Of a stretch of 64,000 nt of DNA, positions 14,614 through 24,235 are shown piece by piece. The position numbers and the translations under genes are program-made. Numbering within the stretch: position 1 is the stretch's first letter; the number at the start of each line of letters is the position of its first letter. The notes below the pieces were generated by a model, which saw only the letters and a list, made by a program, of their open reading frames with translations, was not told where the DNA came from and ran no database searches. The stretch comes from SABY01 sp964523795 (GTDB lineage Bacteria; Bacteroidota; Bacteroidia; Bacteroidales; 4484-276), in contig CAZGAO010000004.1 in the NCBI GenBank assembly GCA_964523795.1, forward strand, positions 1 through 64,000. The letters are read 5' to 3'.

Positions 14614-15282
14614 ATGTATCTTGATGTAAACGAAATATTCGATGAGGCTAAAAAATCACCCAACGCGATGATTTTATACAATCTTTTAAAATCTCATTTG
14701 GATGAGGAAAATCGAAAACGCGAGGCTTTTTACGAAATGGTGAGCGAAGATCAGAAGGCCGAATTTATCAACGGTGAAATCATCATCCATTCTCCGGTAA
14801 AATTGCGGCATTCGATGGCATCAGATGCGCTGTTTGTATTGCTTCACACCTATATTTCAAAGCATGACCTTGGCTTTTGCAGCCACGAAAAACTAATGAT
14901 CCGGCTCACCCGCAACGATTATGAGCCTGACTTGTGTTTTTTCCTTAAAGAAACCGCTAAAGATTTTAAGCAGGATCAGATGCTTTTTCCGGCTCCCGAC
15001 TTCGTTGCTGAAGTGCTTTCGCCCTCAACCGAGAATACCGACCGCACAATAAAAATGTTAGATTATGCGCAGCACGGCATCAAAGAATACTGGATAGTAG
15101 ATGCCGGGGCAGGCATTGTTGAGCAATATTTGTTAGAGGATGAAAAATACATCCTTCATCAAAAATCGGCCACAGGAAATATTAAAAGTGTGGTGATTGA
15201 TGGTTTGGATATTCCCGTGCAGGCTATTTTTGATAAGGCCGTGCATAGCGAGACCATCCGGAAAATTATAACACAAGATTAG
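14614..15282 (+). CDS. Uma2-family (DUF820) putative nuclease, tandem pair member 1
   Basis: A 222-aa Uma2 protein of a different subfamily from the 0-2.4 kb array. It begins MYLDVNEIFDEAKKSPN and carries YEPDLCFF and PDFVAEVLSPSTE, the D and E of the PD-ExK-like core, then RTIKMLDYAQHGIKEYWIVD. The ATG at 14614 is preferred because the paralogue starts at the same motif and a -7 box sits just upstream. The function is unknown beyond the nuclease-like fold. Confidence 0.88.
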   Translation: MYLDVNEIFDEAKKSPNAMILYNLLKSHLDEENRKREAFYEMVSEDQKAEFINGEIIIHSPVKLRHSMASDALFVLLHTYISKHDLGFCSHEKLMIRLTRNDYEPDLCFFLKETAKDFKQDQMLFPAPDFVAEVLSPSTENTDRTIKMLDYAQHGIKEYWIVDAGAGIVEQYLLEDEKYILHQKSATGNIKSVVIDGLDIPVQAIFDKAVHSETIRKIITQD

Positions 15283-15311
15283 AGGAAAATGAGCTACGGA
15301 ATGATATTTTG

Positions 15312-15319
15312 TACTTTTG
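15312..15319 (+). promoter_or_regulatory. Candidate -7 promoter box (TACTTTTG), duplicated
   Basis: An identical box lies 24 bp before the second Uma2 gene of the pair, within a conserved stretch (CATTCATCAAAA, AACTATCATGTATC) that is shared with the upstream region of the first gene. Confidence 0.5.
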
Positions 15320-15343
15320 CCATTCATCAAAATAAAAACTATC

Positions 15344-16012
15344 ATGTATCTTGATGTAAACGAAATATTCGATGAGGCTAAAAACTCGCCCAACGCGATG
15401 ATTTTATACAACCTTTTAAAATCCCATTTGGTTGAGGAAAATCAAAAACGCGAAGCCTTTTACCAAATGGTGAAGGAGGATCAGAAAGCTGAATTTATCA
15501 ATGGCGAAATTATCATCCATTCGCCGGTAAAATTGCGACACGCGGAAGCATCGCTGAATTTAGCAACGCTGATTAATGTTTTGATTGGCAAAAACCAAGG
15601 TGGAGTATTGGGACACGAAAAACTAATGATCCGGCTTACCCGCAACGACTATGAGCCTGACTTGTGCTTTTTTATGAAAGAAACCGCGAAAGATTTTAAA
15701 CAAGATCAGATGCTTTTTCCGGCTCCCGACTTTGTTGCTGAAGTGCTTTCGCCCTCTACCGAAAATACCGACCGCACGATAAAAATGACAGATTATGCGC
15801 AGCATGGCATCCGGGAGTATTGGATAGTGGATGCAGAGGCCGGCATTGTAGAGCAATATTTGCTAAAGGATGAAAAGTACATCTTACAGCAAAAATCAGC
15901 ATCGGGAAATATTAAAAGTGTGGTGATTGATGGTTTGGATATTCCCGTGCAGGCTGTTTTTGATAAGACCGTGCATAGTGAGGCCATCCGAAAAATCATA
16001 GCTATAGATTAG
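15344..16012 (+). CDS. Uma2-family (DUF820) putative nuclease, tandem pair member 2
   Basis: A 222-aa paralogue of the preceding gene, nearly identical in residues 1-65 and from about residue 95 onward. The middle stretch differs (AEASLNLATLINVLIGKNQG against MASDALFVLLHTYISKHDLG). This is the same flank-conserved, centre-variable pattern as in the four-gene array at the left edge. Each copy carries its own promoter box, so the duplication unit included regulatory DNA. Confidence 0.88.
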   Translation: MYLDVNEIFDEAKNSPNAMILYNLLKSHLVEENQKREAFYQMVKEDQKAEFINGEIIIHSPVKLRHAEASLNLATLINVLIGKNQGGVLGHEKLMIRLTRNDYEPDLCFFMKETAKDFKQDQMLFPAPDFVAEVLSPSTENTDRTIKMTDYAQHGIREYWIVDAEAGIVEQYLLKDEKYILQQKSASGNIKSVVIDGLDIPVQAVFDKTVHSEAIRKIIAID

Positions 16013-16040
16013 AAAACATAAATTGAGTGGCAGATTTTAG

Positions 16041-16048
16041 TATTTTTG
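16041..16048 (+). promoter_or_regulatory. Candidate -7 promoter box (TATTTTTG) for rfbC
   Basis: TATTTTTG fits TAnnTTTG and lies 19 bp upstream of the rfbC ATG. No convincing -33 TTG at 19-21 bp was found. Confidence 0.4.
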
Positions 16049-16067
16049 AAACCGAAATTAATGAACT

Positions 16068-16613
16068 ATGGAAATTGTAGAAACCGGAATTAAGGATTTG
16101 GTAATAATTAAGCCCCGCGTATTTGAAGACGATCGGGGTTATTTTTTTGAATCCTACAATAAGATTCACTTCCTGGAAAAAGGCATCGATGTAAACTTTG
16201 TGCAGGACAACGAATCGATGTCGATGAAAAACGTTTTACGGGGACTGCATTTCCAAAAACCGCCCTTTACCCAGGGAAAGCTGGTGCGGGTTATGCGTGG
16301 CTCGGTGCTGGATGTGGCGGTGGATTTGCGAAAAAACTCGCCCACTTACGGCAAGTGGGCATCCATCGTTTTGTCAGACAAAAACAAATGGATGTACTGG
16401 GTGCCTGCCGGTTTTGCCCACGGCTTCCTGACGCTGGAAGATTATACCGTATTTTTTTACAAATGCACCAATGTGTATAACAAGGATTCGGAGGCCAGCC
16501 TGCTATGGAAGGATTCACACCTGAGCATCGACTGGGGCAGGGATATAAATCCCATCCTATCCGACAAAGATAAAATAGCTCCCCGCTTCGAGGACTTCGA
16601 CAGCCCTTTTTAG
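16068..16613 (+). CDS. rfbC: dTDP-4-dehydrorhamnose 3,5-epimerase
   Basis: A 181-aa cupin-fold epimerase converting dTDP-4-keto-6-deoxyglucose to dTDP-4-keto-rhamnose for surface polysaccharide synthesis. Family motifs are FEDDRGYFFESYN, QDNESMSMKNVLRGLHFQ (with the catalytic His in GLHFQ), VDLRKNSPTYG and WVPAGFAHGFLTL. The length matches the usual ~180-190 aa. No other rhamnose-pathway gene lies in the window, so the pathway must be completed elsewhere. Confidence 0.95.
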   Translation: MEIVETGIKDLVIIKPRVFEDDRGYFFESYNKIHFLEKGIDVNFVQDNESMSMKNVLRGLHFQKPPFTQGKLVRVMRGSVLDVAVDLRKNSPTYGKWASIVLSDKNKWMYWVPAGFAHGFLTLEDYTVFFYKCTNVYNKDSEASLLWKDSHLSIDWGRDINPILSDKDKIAPRFEDFDSPF

Positions 16614-16660
16614 ATCTGTGGTCTTTTGTTTACCTTGCATGCAAATTATTCCGATTGCTT

Positions 16661-17335
16661 GAAAGAGAGCAGTGTCGCCTGATCGGAGGCGAAGACAATG
16701 CGAAGCCAAGTGCGTTGCTGGCAACGGCAGGGTGTGAAGGAAGGCTTAGCAAGTTTGAGGAACGTAGCGAGAGTAAACCGATTTTGGCATGTATTGGGGG
16801 TGAGGTTGCAAAAAAGTGCCGATGCCCAAATTCCGAATGCTGGTACATGTTATAACGGACGGATTCACAAACAGGAGAGTTAGCTTAACGAGGGAAGCCT
16901 TTACCCTTGTCCATAGAGGGCTAAGCAGAAACAAGTCGAGAGACGAGAATTTGTTAACAGGGTGAAGGTGGCAGATGAGCCCGTAGTAATAATAAAGTCC
17001 ATTCCGAAGAAACACTGGTAACAGCGTGGAGGAGAAAACTTGGACGACCTTGCACAATACAAGCGCAAAGAGTTGCAAGGACTGCTAACCCCCAAAAGGA
17101 GTTAGTAGATGTGAAGGGGCGAAGTTAAACCAAAGTTGAAATTATGTTACAAACCGCATGAAAGTAAAAGCAAAGACAATGCTGGTTGAAAATACCGGCA
17201 GGTATTGTAGAGAAGTTGGTGACGAGCCAGCTTTGACCATAATCCGTGCGAGCGTTCAGTATCATGGATTCTATGCCGAGAGATTGGCGAAAGCGGCGGC
17301 ATGGATAATTTACGGGGCATGGGCATTATTAACAA
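16661..17335 (+). mobile_element. Group II intron-like remnant without maturase
   Basis: No convincing coding sequence occupies this stretch, but it is rich in purine tracts and stem-forming blocks typical of bacterial group II introns. These include GTGTCGCCTGATCGGAGGCG near the left edge and GGTGGCAGATGAGCCCGTAG at about 16967, a pattern usually found shortly before an intron-encoded reverse transcriptase. After 17158 only a short frame (MKVKAKTMLVENTGRYCREV) remains; no reverse transcriptase motif and no clear 34-nt domain V were recognised. The right border appears to abut a truncated T9SS gene at 17342. Borders are approximate. Confidence 0.5.
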
Positions 17336-17341
17336 CGAGGT

Positions 17342-17896
17342 ATGGCTGGCCCGGTGATGATTACTATCGAAGGTGCTACGGCCAAAATTCAGGGCTTCGT
17401 GCGCGATGCCTCAACCAACCTTTCCATCAGCAATGCGTGGGTAAGCGCAACAAACACCGACAACGGAACCATCGCGGGTGCAACACCCTTTGGCTCGCAC
17501 TATGTGCTTTTGCTTAACGCCGGCACCTACAATCTTACTTGCATGGCACAAGGCTACCAGAGCGAAAGCATCGAAAACCTGGTGATCGAAGACCAGATGG
17601 TGCGCAGCTACAGCTTTTTACTGGAGCCGGTGGGTTCAGAGATTTACACCGGAATAGCCAAGAGCGAAGTAAGTGCTGTAAAGATTTTCCCCAATCCAGC
17701 CAGCGATTATGTCATGGTTCAGGGCAGGGATATTAAAAAGGTGTTAATCAGCAATCACAATGGCCGGGTAATTTTTGAAAGCCGCCCGTCAGCTGACCAT
17801 CCAAAAATCGACCTTAGCGAAATTCCGGCAGGTTTGTATTTTATCAAAATCCAAACAAACACAGAAACCATTATTCAAAAATTGTTGGTGAGGTAA
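17342..17896 (+). pseudogene. C-terminal fragment of a T9SS-secreted protein
   Basis: A 184-aa open frame with no signal peptide. Residues ~10-95 form a carboxypeptidase-regulatory-like repeat (AKIQGFVRDASTNLSISNAW ... AQGYQSESIENLVI), and residues ~105-184 a complete type A sorting domain (VKIFPNPASDYVMVQG ... PAGLYFIKIQTN ... KLLVR). An in-frame TAA sits 9 bp before the first ATG, and the sequence upstream is intron-like, so the original N-terminal part has been lost. Without a signal peptide it cannot reach the T9SS and is most likely dead. Confidence 0.68.
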
Positions 17897-17920
17897 TCTT
17901 TGAATATTTATAACCAAACA

Positions 17921-17956
17921 AAAACCCACGATACAATTAAGCATCGTGGGTTTTTT
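17921..17956 (+). terminator. Intrinsic terminator
   Basis: AAAACCCACGAT and ATCGTGGGTTTTTT form a 12-bp perfect stem with a 10-nt loop and a T-run, 24 bp after the end of the T9SS gene fragment. Confidence 0.88.
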
Positions 17957-18127
17957 CGCTCTTCCCCCAGCCTGATAAAATGCTGTACCTACCGCAGGAG
18001 AAATCTCTTTTTAATCACATTTAGAACTTTGCTCCTATCATTGCTAAAAAATAAATACGTGTTAGTACGGAGTTTTTTTACGACAAAAATACCTACTGGC
18101 ACTGATATTTATTACGAAACTGAATTT

Positions 18128-18135
18128 TAGTTTTG
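18128..18135 (+). promoter_or_regulatory. Candidate -7 promoter box (TAGTTTTG)
   Basis: TAGTTTTG matches TAnnTTTG and lies 30 bp upstream of the ATG at 18166. No good -33 match was seen. Confidence 0.5.
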
Positions 18136-18165
18136 TATTTTATTATTCACAAAATCCTATACACA

Positions 18166-21100
18166 ATGAAAAATTTTTTACAATTAAGTATTTACCTTGT
18201 AATAGTATTCCTATTTTTTGAGGTAAATACTATCGCACAAACAGGAACAAGGAGTGAAGTTATAATTGGCACAGAAACCACTCCCAGATCAAACACCCCC
18301 ATTTATCCATGGTATGGATATTCGTTTACCCAAACATTGTATTTTCAGTCGGAGATTAATATTGCCGGCCAAACGATCAATCAAATCGGGTATCAATATG
18401 CCGGAACGAGTGCAAGCATGGAAGTGGAGATTGAGGTTTGGTTAAGTCATACAGATCTCACTGAAATAAATACGAGTATCCCACTCACTGATTTTACAAA
18501 GGTTTATGATGGATCATGGATCTGTTCGGCAGGAGACGAATTTTCAGTTATCCCGATAACTCCATTTATTTACAACAACGTTGATAATCTCATTATCACG
18601 GTTATCGAAAAGAAACCCGGATATAATTCATCCTCCGATAATTTTTTGGGCACATCCTCAGGAACACAGAATTTATGCCTTGGGGCATGGAACGATGGCT
18701 CAGCTTACGACCCGAATGCATTACCTGCGGGGAGTACAATTGCTTATCGTGCAAATACCAAATTATTTACAGATGATGTTCCTGTCGGCCCGGCGGTTTC
18801 TGAGATCACGCCCTTGCTGCTTGAGTTTGGAACCATTGAACTGGGTCAAAGCAATGTGATGAGTGTGCAGGTGAAAAACACCGGTGCTGACCCACTGGAA
18901 ATTACCGGTTTTACATCTTCAGATGATCAATTTCAGCTTATTAACACTTCATTCCCAATCATACTGCAAGCTGCGGGCACCCAAAATGTAGAAATACAAT
19001 TTACACCAACGGCTACAGGTTCGGCAGATGCTACCATTACCTTCCTTATGGATGCAGGCATCGAAGGCGACCAAGAGGTACAGGTTTCGGGCGATTGCAT
19101 TTATATTGAGAAGGTGATTGTGGGTACAGGAACAGAGGCTGATAGTCATACCCCGATCTATCCATATTACGGTTATTCATATACACAAACAATTTATTTT
19201 CAGTCAGAAATTGATGCACAAAATCCAGCCATTAGTAAAATTGCATATCAATACACAAGTACTAGCCCAAGCGTTGAAGTAGAAATAGAAGTGTGGCTGG
19301 CACATACAGCACTTACCGAACTTACATCATCGGTAGCACTTACAGGTTCTACCAAAGTTTATGATGGCTTATGGACATGCATTAACGGTGATGAATGGAC
19401 TAATATAGACATTGATCCCTTTCTGTATAACAATACCGATAACCTGTTAGTTACAGTCATCGAAAAGAAACCAGGCTGGAACAGCTCCAACGATGCCTTT
19501 TTTGCAACACCGGTTGATGCCGGTCAAAGTTTATGCGTTGGCGACTGGAACGATGGTTCTCCTTATGACCCTAATGCGCTAAGTACCGGGATGGGAATAA
19601 ACTATCGTGCAAATATCCTTTTTGGATTTGAGGGTATTCCTACCGGACCAGCTGTATCAGAAATTACACCCCTTGTACTCGATTTTGGTGAAGTGGTAGT
19701 AAATTACCCATCTGTACAAAATATTACGATAAAAAATGCCGGCAGCGACCCCATGGAAGTTTTAGGAGCTAGTACTTCAAACAACACGTTTAGCCTGCTC
19801 AATACCTCCTTCCCATTTACCCTTTCAGCCTACCAGGAACAAACCATTGAAGTTGAGTTTAATCCGCTTACTACTACAAGCCAATCCGGCACGATCACTT
19901 TTGATATTGATCCTTCAATAGCGGGCGACAGAGAAGTGCAGGTTTCCGGAATCGGTGTTCCATTAGAGTTTATCCAGGTTGGTGAAGGAAACCATTCGTC
20001 AACCTATTACCCCATTTGTGCTTGGTTTAAATACTCGTATAGCCAAACCCTATATTTTCAATCGGAGCTAAATTTTGAAAACCTGGCCATCACACAATTG
20101 GGCTATCAATACGCTCGGAGTAATGGATCGGCTGATGTGGAAATTGAAGTTTGGATGGAACATACACAGGCTGACGAAATCACCTCAACATTACCACTTA
20201 CCAATGCCACCAAGGTATATGACGGCCCATGGTCGGTTTCATCTGATGATGATATTTCTACCATTGGCATTATCCCTTTTGCCTACAACAACACCGACAA
20301 CCTTGTAATTACAGTGATAGAAAAGGATCCGGCAGCCGGCAGCATTTACGATAAGTTTTTAACCACGCAGTATCCTTCTGATGTGCAATGGTCTGTAGTC
20401 GAATTTAACACCTCCACTCCTTATGATCCCGACAATTTACCCACGGGAACCGACTATGGTGCACGACCAAACACTACATTCTGGGTTGGCGATATACCTA
20501 GCGGACCTGCCATTTCTCAAATTACTCCTTCAGTATTAGATTTCGGAGAACTGGAATTTGGAGAGAGCAGTATTCTTTCGGTAGAAATTAAAAATGTTGG
20601 GGTTGACCCACTTGAGATCAATGGATTTTCGACAACGAATGAGCAATATCAGGTAATCAATACAAACTTCCCTATAGTACTCCCAACCAGCCAACAGCAA
20701 ACCGTTGAAATTCAATTCCTGCCTACAAGCACCGAATTTGAATCCGGTACTATCAGTTTTGATATGGATGCCGGTATCGAAGGCGACAAAGAAGTTGAGG
20801 TGTCGGGTCAGATGCTTCCTGTTCCACCAGTGGTAATTACTGATTTCCCCTACGTTGAGGGTTTTGATGGTGGTGCATTACCTGAAGGGTGGCAAAATAT
20901 TGTAAATGCAGGTGAAGGCTGGAACTTCTTCACCAGTCCGTTTTCGCACACCGTAACCTACTATTTTGGTGATTTGGAGCGAAATTCTATGTTGGTTACT
21001 CCAATATTCGACCTGAGCGGGATTAGTCCTGTAACCTTTGGAATCAACCACCGGATTTATTCCTATGGCTCTGGTTTTACCAACCAGATCCTTATTAGCG

Positions 21101-24063
21101 ATGATGGCACAAACTGGGATGTGCTGGCAGAATTTACCGAAGGCTTTACCCCGGATGAATATCAATACATGGAATTCGACATTACACCCGCCAAAGCCGG
21201 GGAGCAGGTATATCTTGCCTTTGCCGTTGATTATCCCTTTTTGCCCGAATATTATGAAGTGGTTTGGGAAATTGAAAGCATTACAGTTTTCGAACCTATT
21301 CCCGTTTATGATGTAAATTTTGTGGTTGAAGATACCGATGGTAATCTGCTCACAGATGCCATCGTAACACTGGATGGCATAAGCAATGCAACCGGCGATT
21401 ACCTGTTTGAAGAAATAGAAGCAGGCACTTACAACTATAGTGTAGAACTGGATGGATACATCACAGCCACAGGCCAGGTAGAAGTAGTTGACCAGGATGT
21501 GGAACGAACCGTGGTTTTATCCGAACCTGTTGTTATCACCGAATTCCCCTGGTTCGAAGGATTCGATGGTGGTGCCTTGCCCGAAGGCTGGCAGAACGTG
21601 ATTAACGAAGGCAATGGATTCACTTTTTCATTAGGGCCATATTCGCACACCTACATTTATTATTTCGGGGATTTGCAACGCAATGCCATGCTGGTTACAC
21701 CACTACTCGATTTGAGCGGAATGGAAACTGTAACCCTCGGCGTTTACCACCGTATTTATGCTTACGGCACAGGCTGGACCAACAAAATACTTATCAGCGA
21801 CGATGGTGTAAACTGGGAAACAGTAGCCGAATTTACCGAAGGCTTCGACCCGGATATTAATTTGTATATGGAGTTCGACATTACCCCTTCGAAAGCCGGC
21901 GAACAGGTTTACCTGGCTTTCGAAGCCAATTACCCATCACTTCCCGATTATTACGAAACCGTTTGGGAGATTGTTGATATTGATGTATTTGAGCCCATCG
22001 AAGCTTACAACGTGAATTTTGTAGTAGAAGATGAAGAAAGCAACGCATTGAACGATGCTGTGATTACATTAAACGGAGTTACGAATGCAGCCGGCGATTA
22101 TTTGTTTGAAGAAATCGAGGCAGGTACCTACGATTATACCGTTGAACTGGACGGATATATCACTGCCACAGGCCAGGTACTCGTTGACCAGGATGTAGAA
22201 GAAACCGTGGTATTAACACAGCCTCTTATAATTACAGACTTCCCGTGGTTCGAAGGTTTCGATGGCGGTGCTTTGCCTGATGGATGGCAGAATGTAGTGA
22301 ACGAAGGCAATGGTTTCGACTTTGCATTAGGTCCATATTCGCACACCTACATTTATTATTTCGGGGATTTGCAACGCAATGCCATGCTGGTTACACCACT
22401 ACTCGATTTGAGCGGAATGGAAACTGTAACCCTCGGCGTTTACCACCGTATTTATGCTTACGGCACAGGCTGGACCAACAAAATACTTATCAGCGACGAT
22501 GGTGTAAACTGGGAAACAGTAGCCGAATTTACCGAAGGCTTCGACCCGGATATTAATTTGTATATGGAGTTCGACATTACCCCTTCGAAAGCCGGCGAAC
22601 AGGTTTACCTGGCTTTCGAAGCCAATTACCCATCACTTCCCGATTATTACGAAACCGTTTGGGAGATTGTTGATATTGATGTATTTGAGCCCATCGAAGC
22701 TTACAACGTGAATTTTGTAGTAGAAGATGAAGAAAGCAACGCATTGAACGATGCTGTGATTACATTAAACGGAGTTACGAATGCAGCCGGCGATTATTTG
22801 TTTGAAGAAATCGAGGCAGGTACCTATGATTACACCGTAGAACTTGGTGGATACATTACCGAAACCGGTCAAGTTGAAGTAGTAGATCAGGATGTGGAAG
22901 AAACCGTGGTTTTACATGCTGGTCAAAACATTCCCCTTGTCGAAGGTTGGTCTTTTATCTCCTCCTATCTTACTCCTCAATCACTCGACTTCGATCAAAT
23001 ATTTGCCGACATTATCCAAAATGAAAGCATGGTGATCATGCTTAATAAAGCAGGAATTTATTGGCCAGGCTACAACGTCAACACCATTGGCCAATGGGAT
23101 AGCTACAGCGGATATAAGATCAAAATGAACGCTGATGAAATGTTGGGTATCGCAGGTACGATGGTAGAAAACCAAAGTGTGTCGCTTACTGCAGGTGCTG
23201 ATTATCTGCCGGTACTCAGCAATACTCCGGTTGCGTTCGAAGAAATTCTGACGCAAATTAGCGATGAACTGGTGTTTATTTATGATTTGTCTGAAGGATT
23301 AATGTACTGGCCCCAAGGAGGAATATCAACACTTCAACTATTGGAGCCGGGTAAAGCATATTTACTTAACATGAATGCGCCGGCAGTGGTTTCTTACGAA
23401 AATTTGGGTGCAGAAAAAACGCTGGCACAAAATCCCATCATGGGATATCCAAAAGATATTTACACCAAAACAAGTGAAGTACATCTGATTTCGATTCCTG
23501 CCAAGGCTTTACCTGAAGGAATCGAAGCAGGCGATTATCTGGCTGTATTTAACGAACAGAATCAATGCGTAGGAGCAGTTCGGTATCAGGGAAATAATGA
23601 AACCCTGGGGCTGATAGCATACGGCGAAGATATGACGGATAATTCCAATGGCCTGATAGAAGGTGAGAATATCGGATTAAAAATCATCAAAAACGAAACC
23701 CGGGAATTGATCGACCTGATGCCGGTGTGGAATTCGGCAATGCCCAATGCCGGCCTTTTTTCACAAAACGGACAATCGATAGTTAGCGAGCTTAAAGCAG
23801 GTGCGCTTGGCGTGGCTGATTCGGATACTTTTGATTTTTCCATCTATCCCAATCCGGCAAACGATAATCTTACAATTGCGCTTAGTGGCAGCCAAACAGC
23901 AAGTGTTAATATTTGCGATCAGCTTGGTCAAATCGTATGGCAAGGCCAGTTATCACAAGGAAACACCAGTGTAAATATTTCTGCCTTAAGCCAGGGGATT
24001 TACTTTGTGCAAATCGATGACCTTAAACAAAACAGACGGACGTTGAAGTTAATAAAAGAGTAG
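18166..24063 (+). CDS. Giant T9SS-secreted repeat protein (1965 aa, choice-of-anchor D and J modules)
   Basis: Start MKNFLQLSIYLVIVFLFF at 18166 gives a clean signal peptide. Residues ~29-880 are three repeats of a ~190-residue beta domain (IYPWYGYSFTQTLYFQSE, NLIITVIEKKPG), each followed by a choice-of-anchor D/ASPM-SPD2-Hydin-like unit (SEITPLLLEFGTIELGQS). Residues ~892-1585 are three pairs of a choice-of-anchor J (MAM-like) domain (EGFDGGALPEGWQN) plus a carboxypeptidase-regulatory-like domain (NFVVEDTDGN). Then come a GWSFIS module (~1585-1750), a GDYLAVFN...CVGAV module (~1769-1885) and a T9SS type A sorting domain (SIYPNPANDNLTIAL to the end). It is expected on the cell surface as an adhesin or carbohydrate-binding scaffold. 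No catalytic motif was seen. Modules 2 and 3 of the J series share a perfect 494-bp DNA repeat. Confidence 0.85.
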   Translation: MKNFLQLSIYLVIVFLFFEVNTIAQTGTRSEVIIGTETTPRSNTPIYPWYGYSFTQTLYFQSEINIAGQTINQIGYQYAGTSASMEVEIEVWLSHTDLTEINTSIPLTDFTKVYDGSWICSAGDEFSVIPITPFIYNNVDNLIITVIEKKPGYNSSSDNFLGTSSGTQNLCLGAWNDGSAYDPNALPAGSTIAYRANTKLFTDDVPVGPAVSEITPLLLEFGTIELGQSNVMSVQVKNTGADPLEITGFTSSDDQFQLINTSFPIILQAAGTQNVEIQFTPTATGSADATITFLMDAGIEGDQEVQVSGDCIYIEKVIVGTGTEADSHTPIYPYYGYSYTQTIYFQSEIDAQNPAISKIAYQYTSTSPSVEVEIEVWLAHTALTELTSSVALTGSTKVYDGLWTCINGDEWTNIDIDPFLYNNTDNLLVTVIEKKPGWNSSNDAFFATPVDAGQSLCVGDWNDGSPYDPNALSTGMGINYRANILFGFEGIPTGPAVSEITPLVLDFGEVVVNYPSVQNITIKNAGSDPMEVLGASTSNNTFSLLNTSFPFTLSAYQEQTIEVEFNPLTTTSQSGTITFDIDPSIAGDREVQVSGIGVPLEFIQVGEGNHSSTYYPICAWFKYSYSQTLYFQSELNFENLAITQLGYQYARSNGSADVEIEVWMEHTQADEITSTLPLTNATKVYDGPWSVSSDDDISTIGIIPFAYNNTDNLVITVIEKDPAAGSIYDKFLTTQYPSDVQWSVVEFNTSTPYDPDNLPTGTDYGARPNTTFWVGDIPSGPAISQITPSVLDFGELEFGESSILSVEIKNVGVDPLEINGFSTTNEQYQVINTNFPIVLPTSQQQTVEIQFLPTSTEFESGTISFDMDAGIEGDKEVEVSGQMLPVPPVVITDFPYVEGFDGGALPEGWQNIVNAGEGWNFFTSPFSHTVTYYFGDLERNSMLVTPIFDLSGISPVTFGINHRIYSYGSGFTNQILISDDGTNWDVLAEFTEGFTPDEYQYMEFDITPAKAGEQVYLAFAVDYPFLPEYYEVVWEIESITVFEPIPVYDVNFVVEDTDGNLLTDAIVTLDGISNATGDYLFEEIEAGTYNYSVELDGYITATGQVEVVDQDVERTVVLSEPVVITEFPWFEGFDGGALPEGWQNVINEGNGFTFSLGPYSHTYIYYFGDLQRNAMLVTPLLDLSGMETVTLGVYHRIYAYGTGWTNKILISDDGVNWETVAEFTEGFDPDINLYMEFDITPSKAGEQVYLAFEANYPSLPDYYETVWEIVDIDVFEPIEAYNVNFVVEDEESNALNDAVITLNGVTNAAGDYLFEEIEAGTYDYTVELDGYITATGQVLVDQDVEETVVLTQPLIITDFPWFEGFDGGALPDGWQNVVNEGNGFDFALGPYSHTYIYYFGDLQRNAMLVTPLLDLSGMETVTLGVYHRIYAYGTGWTNKILISDDGVNWETVAEFTEGFDPDINLYMEFDITPSKAGEQVYLAFEANYPSLPDYYETVWEIVDIDVFEPIEAYNVNFVVEDEESNALNDAVITLNGVTNAAGDYLFEEIEAGTYDYTVELGGYITETGQVEVVDQDVEETVVLHAGQNIPLVEGWSFISSYLTPQSLDFDQIFADIIQNESMVIMLNKAGIYWPGYNVNTIGQWDSYSGYKIKMNADEMLGIAGTMVENQSVSLTAGADYLPVLSNTPVAFEEILTQISDELVFIYDLSEGLMYWPQGGISTLQLLEPGKAYLLNMNAPAVVSYENLGAEKTLAQNPIMGYPKDIYTKTSEVHLISIPAKALPEGIEAGDYLAVFNEQNQCVGAVRYQGNNETLGLIAYGEDMTDNSNGLIEGENIGLKIIKNETRELIDLMPVWNSAMPNAGLFSQNGQSIVSELKAGALGVADSDTFDFSIYPNPANDNLTIALSGSQTASVNICDQLGQIVWQGQLSQGNTSVNISALSQGIYFVQIDDLKQNRRTLKLIKE
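21637..22130 (+). repeat. 494-bp direct repeat, copy 1 (inside giant secreted protein)
   Basis: It appears identical base for base to 22333-22826, at an offset of 696 bp. It covers most of one choice-of-anchor J domain and the first part of the following regulatory-like domain. Confidence 0.9.
22333..22826 (+). repeat. 494-bp direct repeat, copy 2
   Basis: The second copy of the repeat. Identity breaks at G/T before CCATATTC on the left and at C/T after GGTACCTA on the right. Perfect identity including synonymous positions points to recent duplication or gene conversion. Confidence 0.9.
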
Positions 24064-24088
24064 GTTTAATTATAAATGTGAATCTAAG

Positions 24089-24120
24089 CTGCCCGCATTT
24101 GCTTGCGGGCAGTTTTATTT
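24089..24120 (+). terminator. Intrinsic terminator between the two giant genes
   Basis: CTGCCCGCA and TGCGGGCAG form a 9-bp GC-rich stem followed by TTTTATTTTT, 26 bp after the stop of the 1965-aa gene. The two giant genes are therefore probably transcribed separately. Confidence 0.88.
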
Positions 24121-24192
24121 TTACGTGTTAACCGCAAGAAAAATAAATATAAATACCATCCAGCACGGATATCTTAATCCAATTATCAAAAT

Positions 24193-24200
24193 TAGATTTG
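24193..24200 (+). promoter_or_regulatory. Candidate -7 promoter box (TAGATTTG)
   Basis: TAGATTTG matches TAnnTTTG and lies 35 bp upstream of the ATG at 24236, after the terminator of the preceding gene. Confidence 0.5.
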
Positions 24201-24235
24201 TAGCTTTAAAATTTATTCATAAATCCATACTTAAT

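Noticed and set aside
16655..16883. Short plus-strand frames of 60-66 aa in the intron-like region
   Set aside because: They overlap each other in different frames, lack family similarity and fit non-coding structured RNA better.
18250..20810. Three repeated ~820-bp segments as a possible DNA-level tandem repeat
   Set aside because: The protein modules are similar but the DNA has diverged; only the 494-bp block further on is a true recent repeat.
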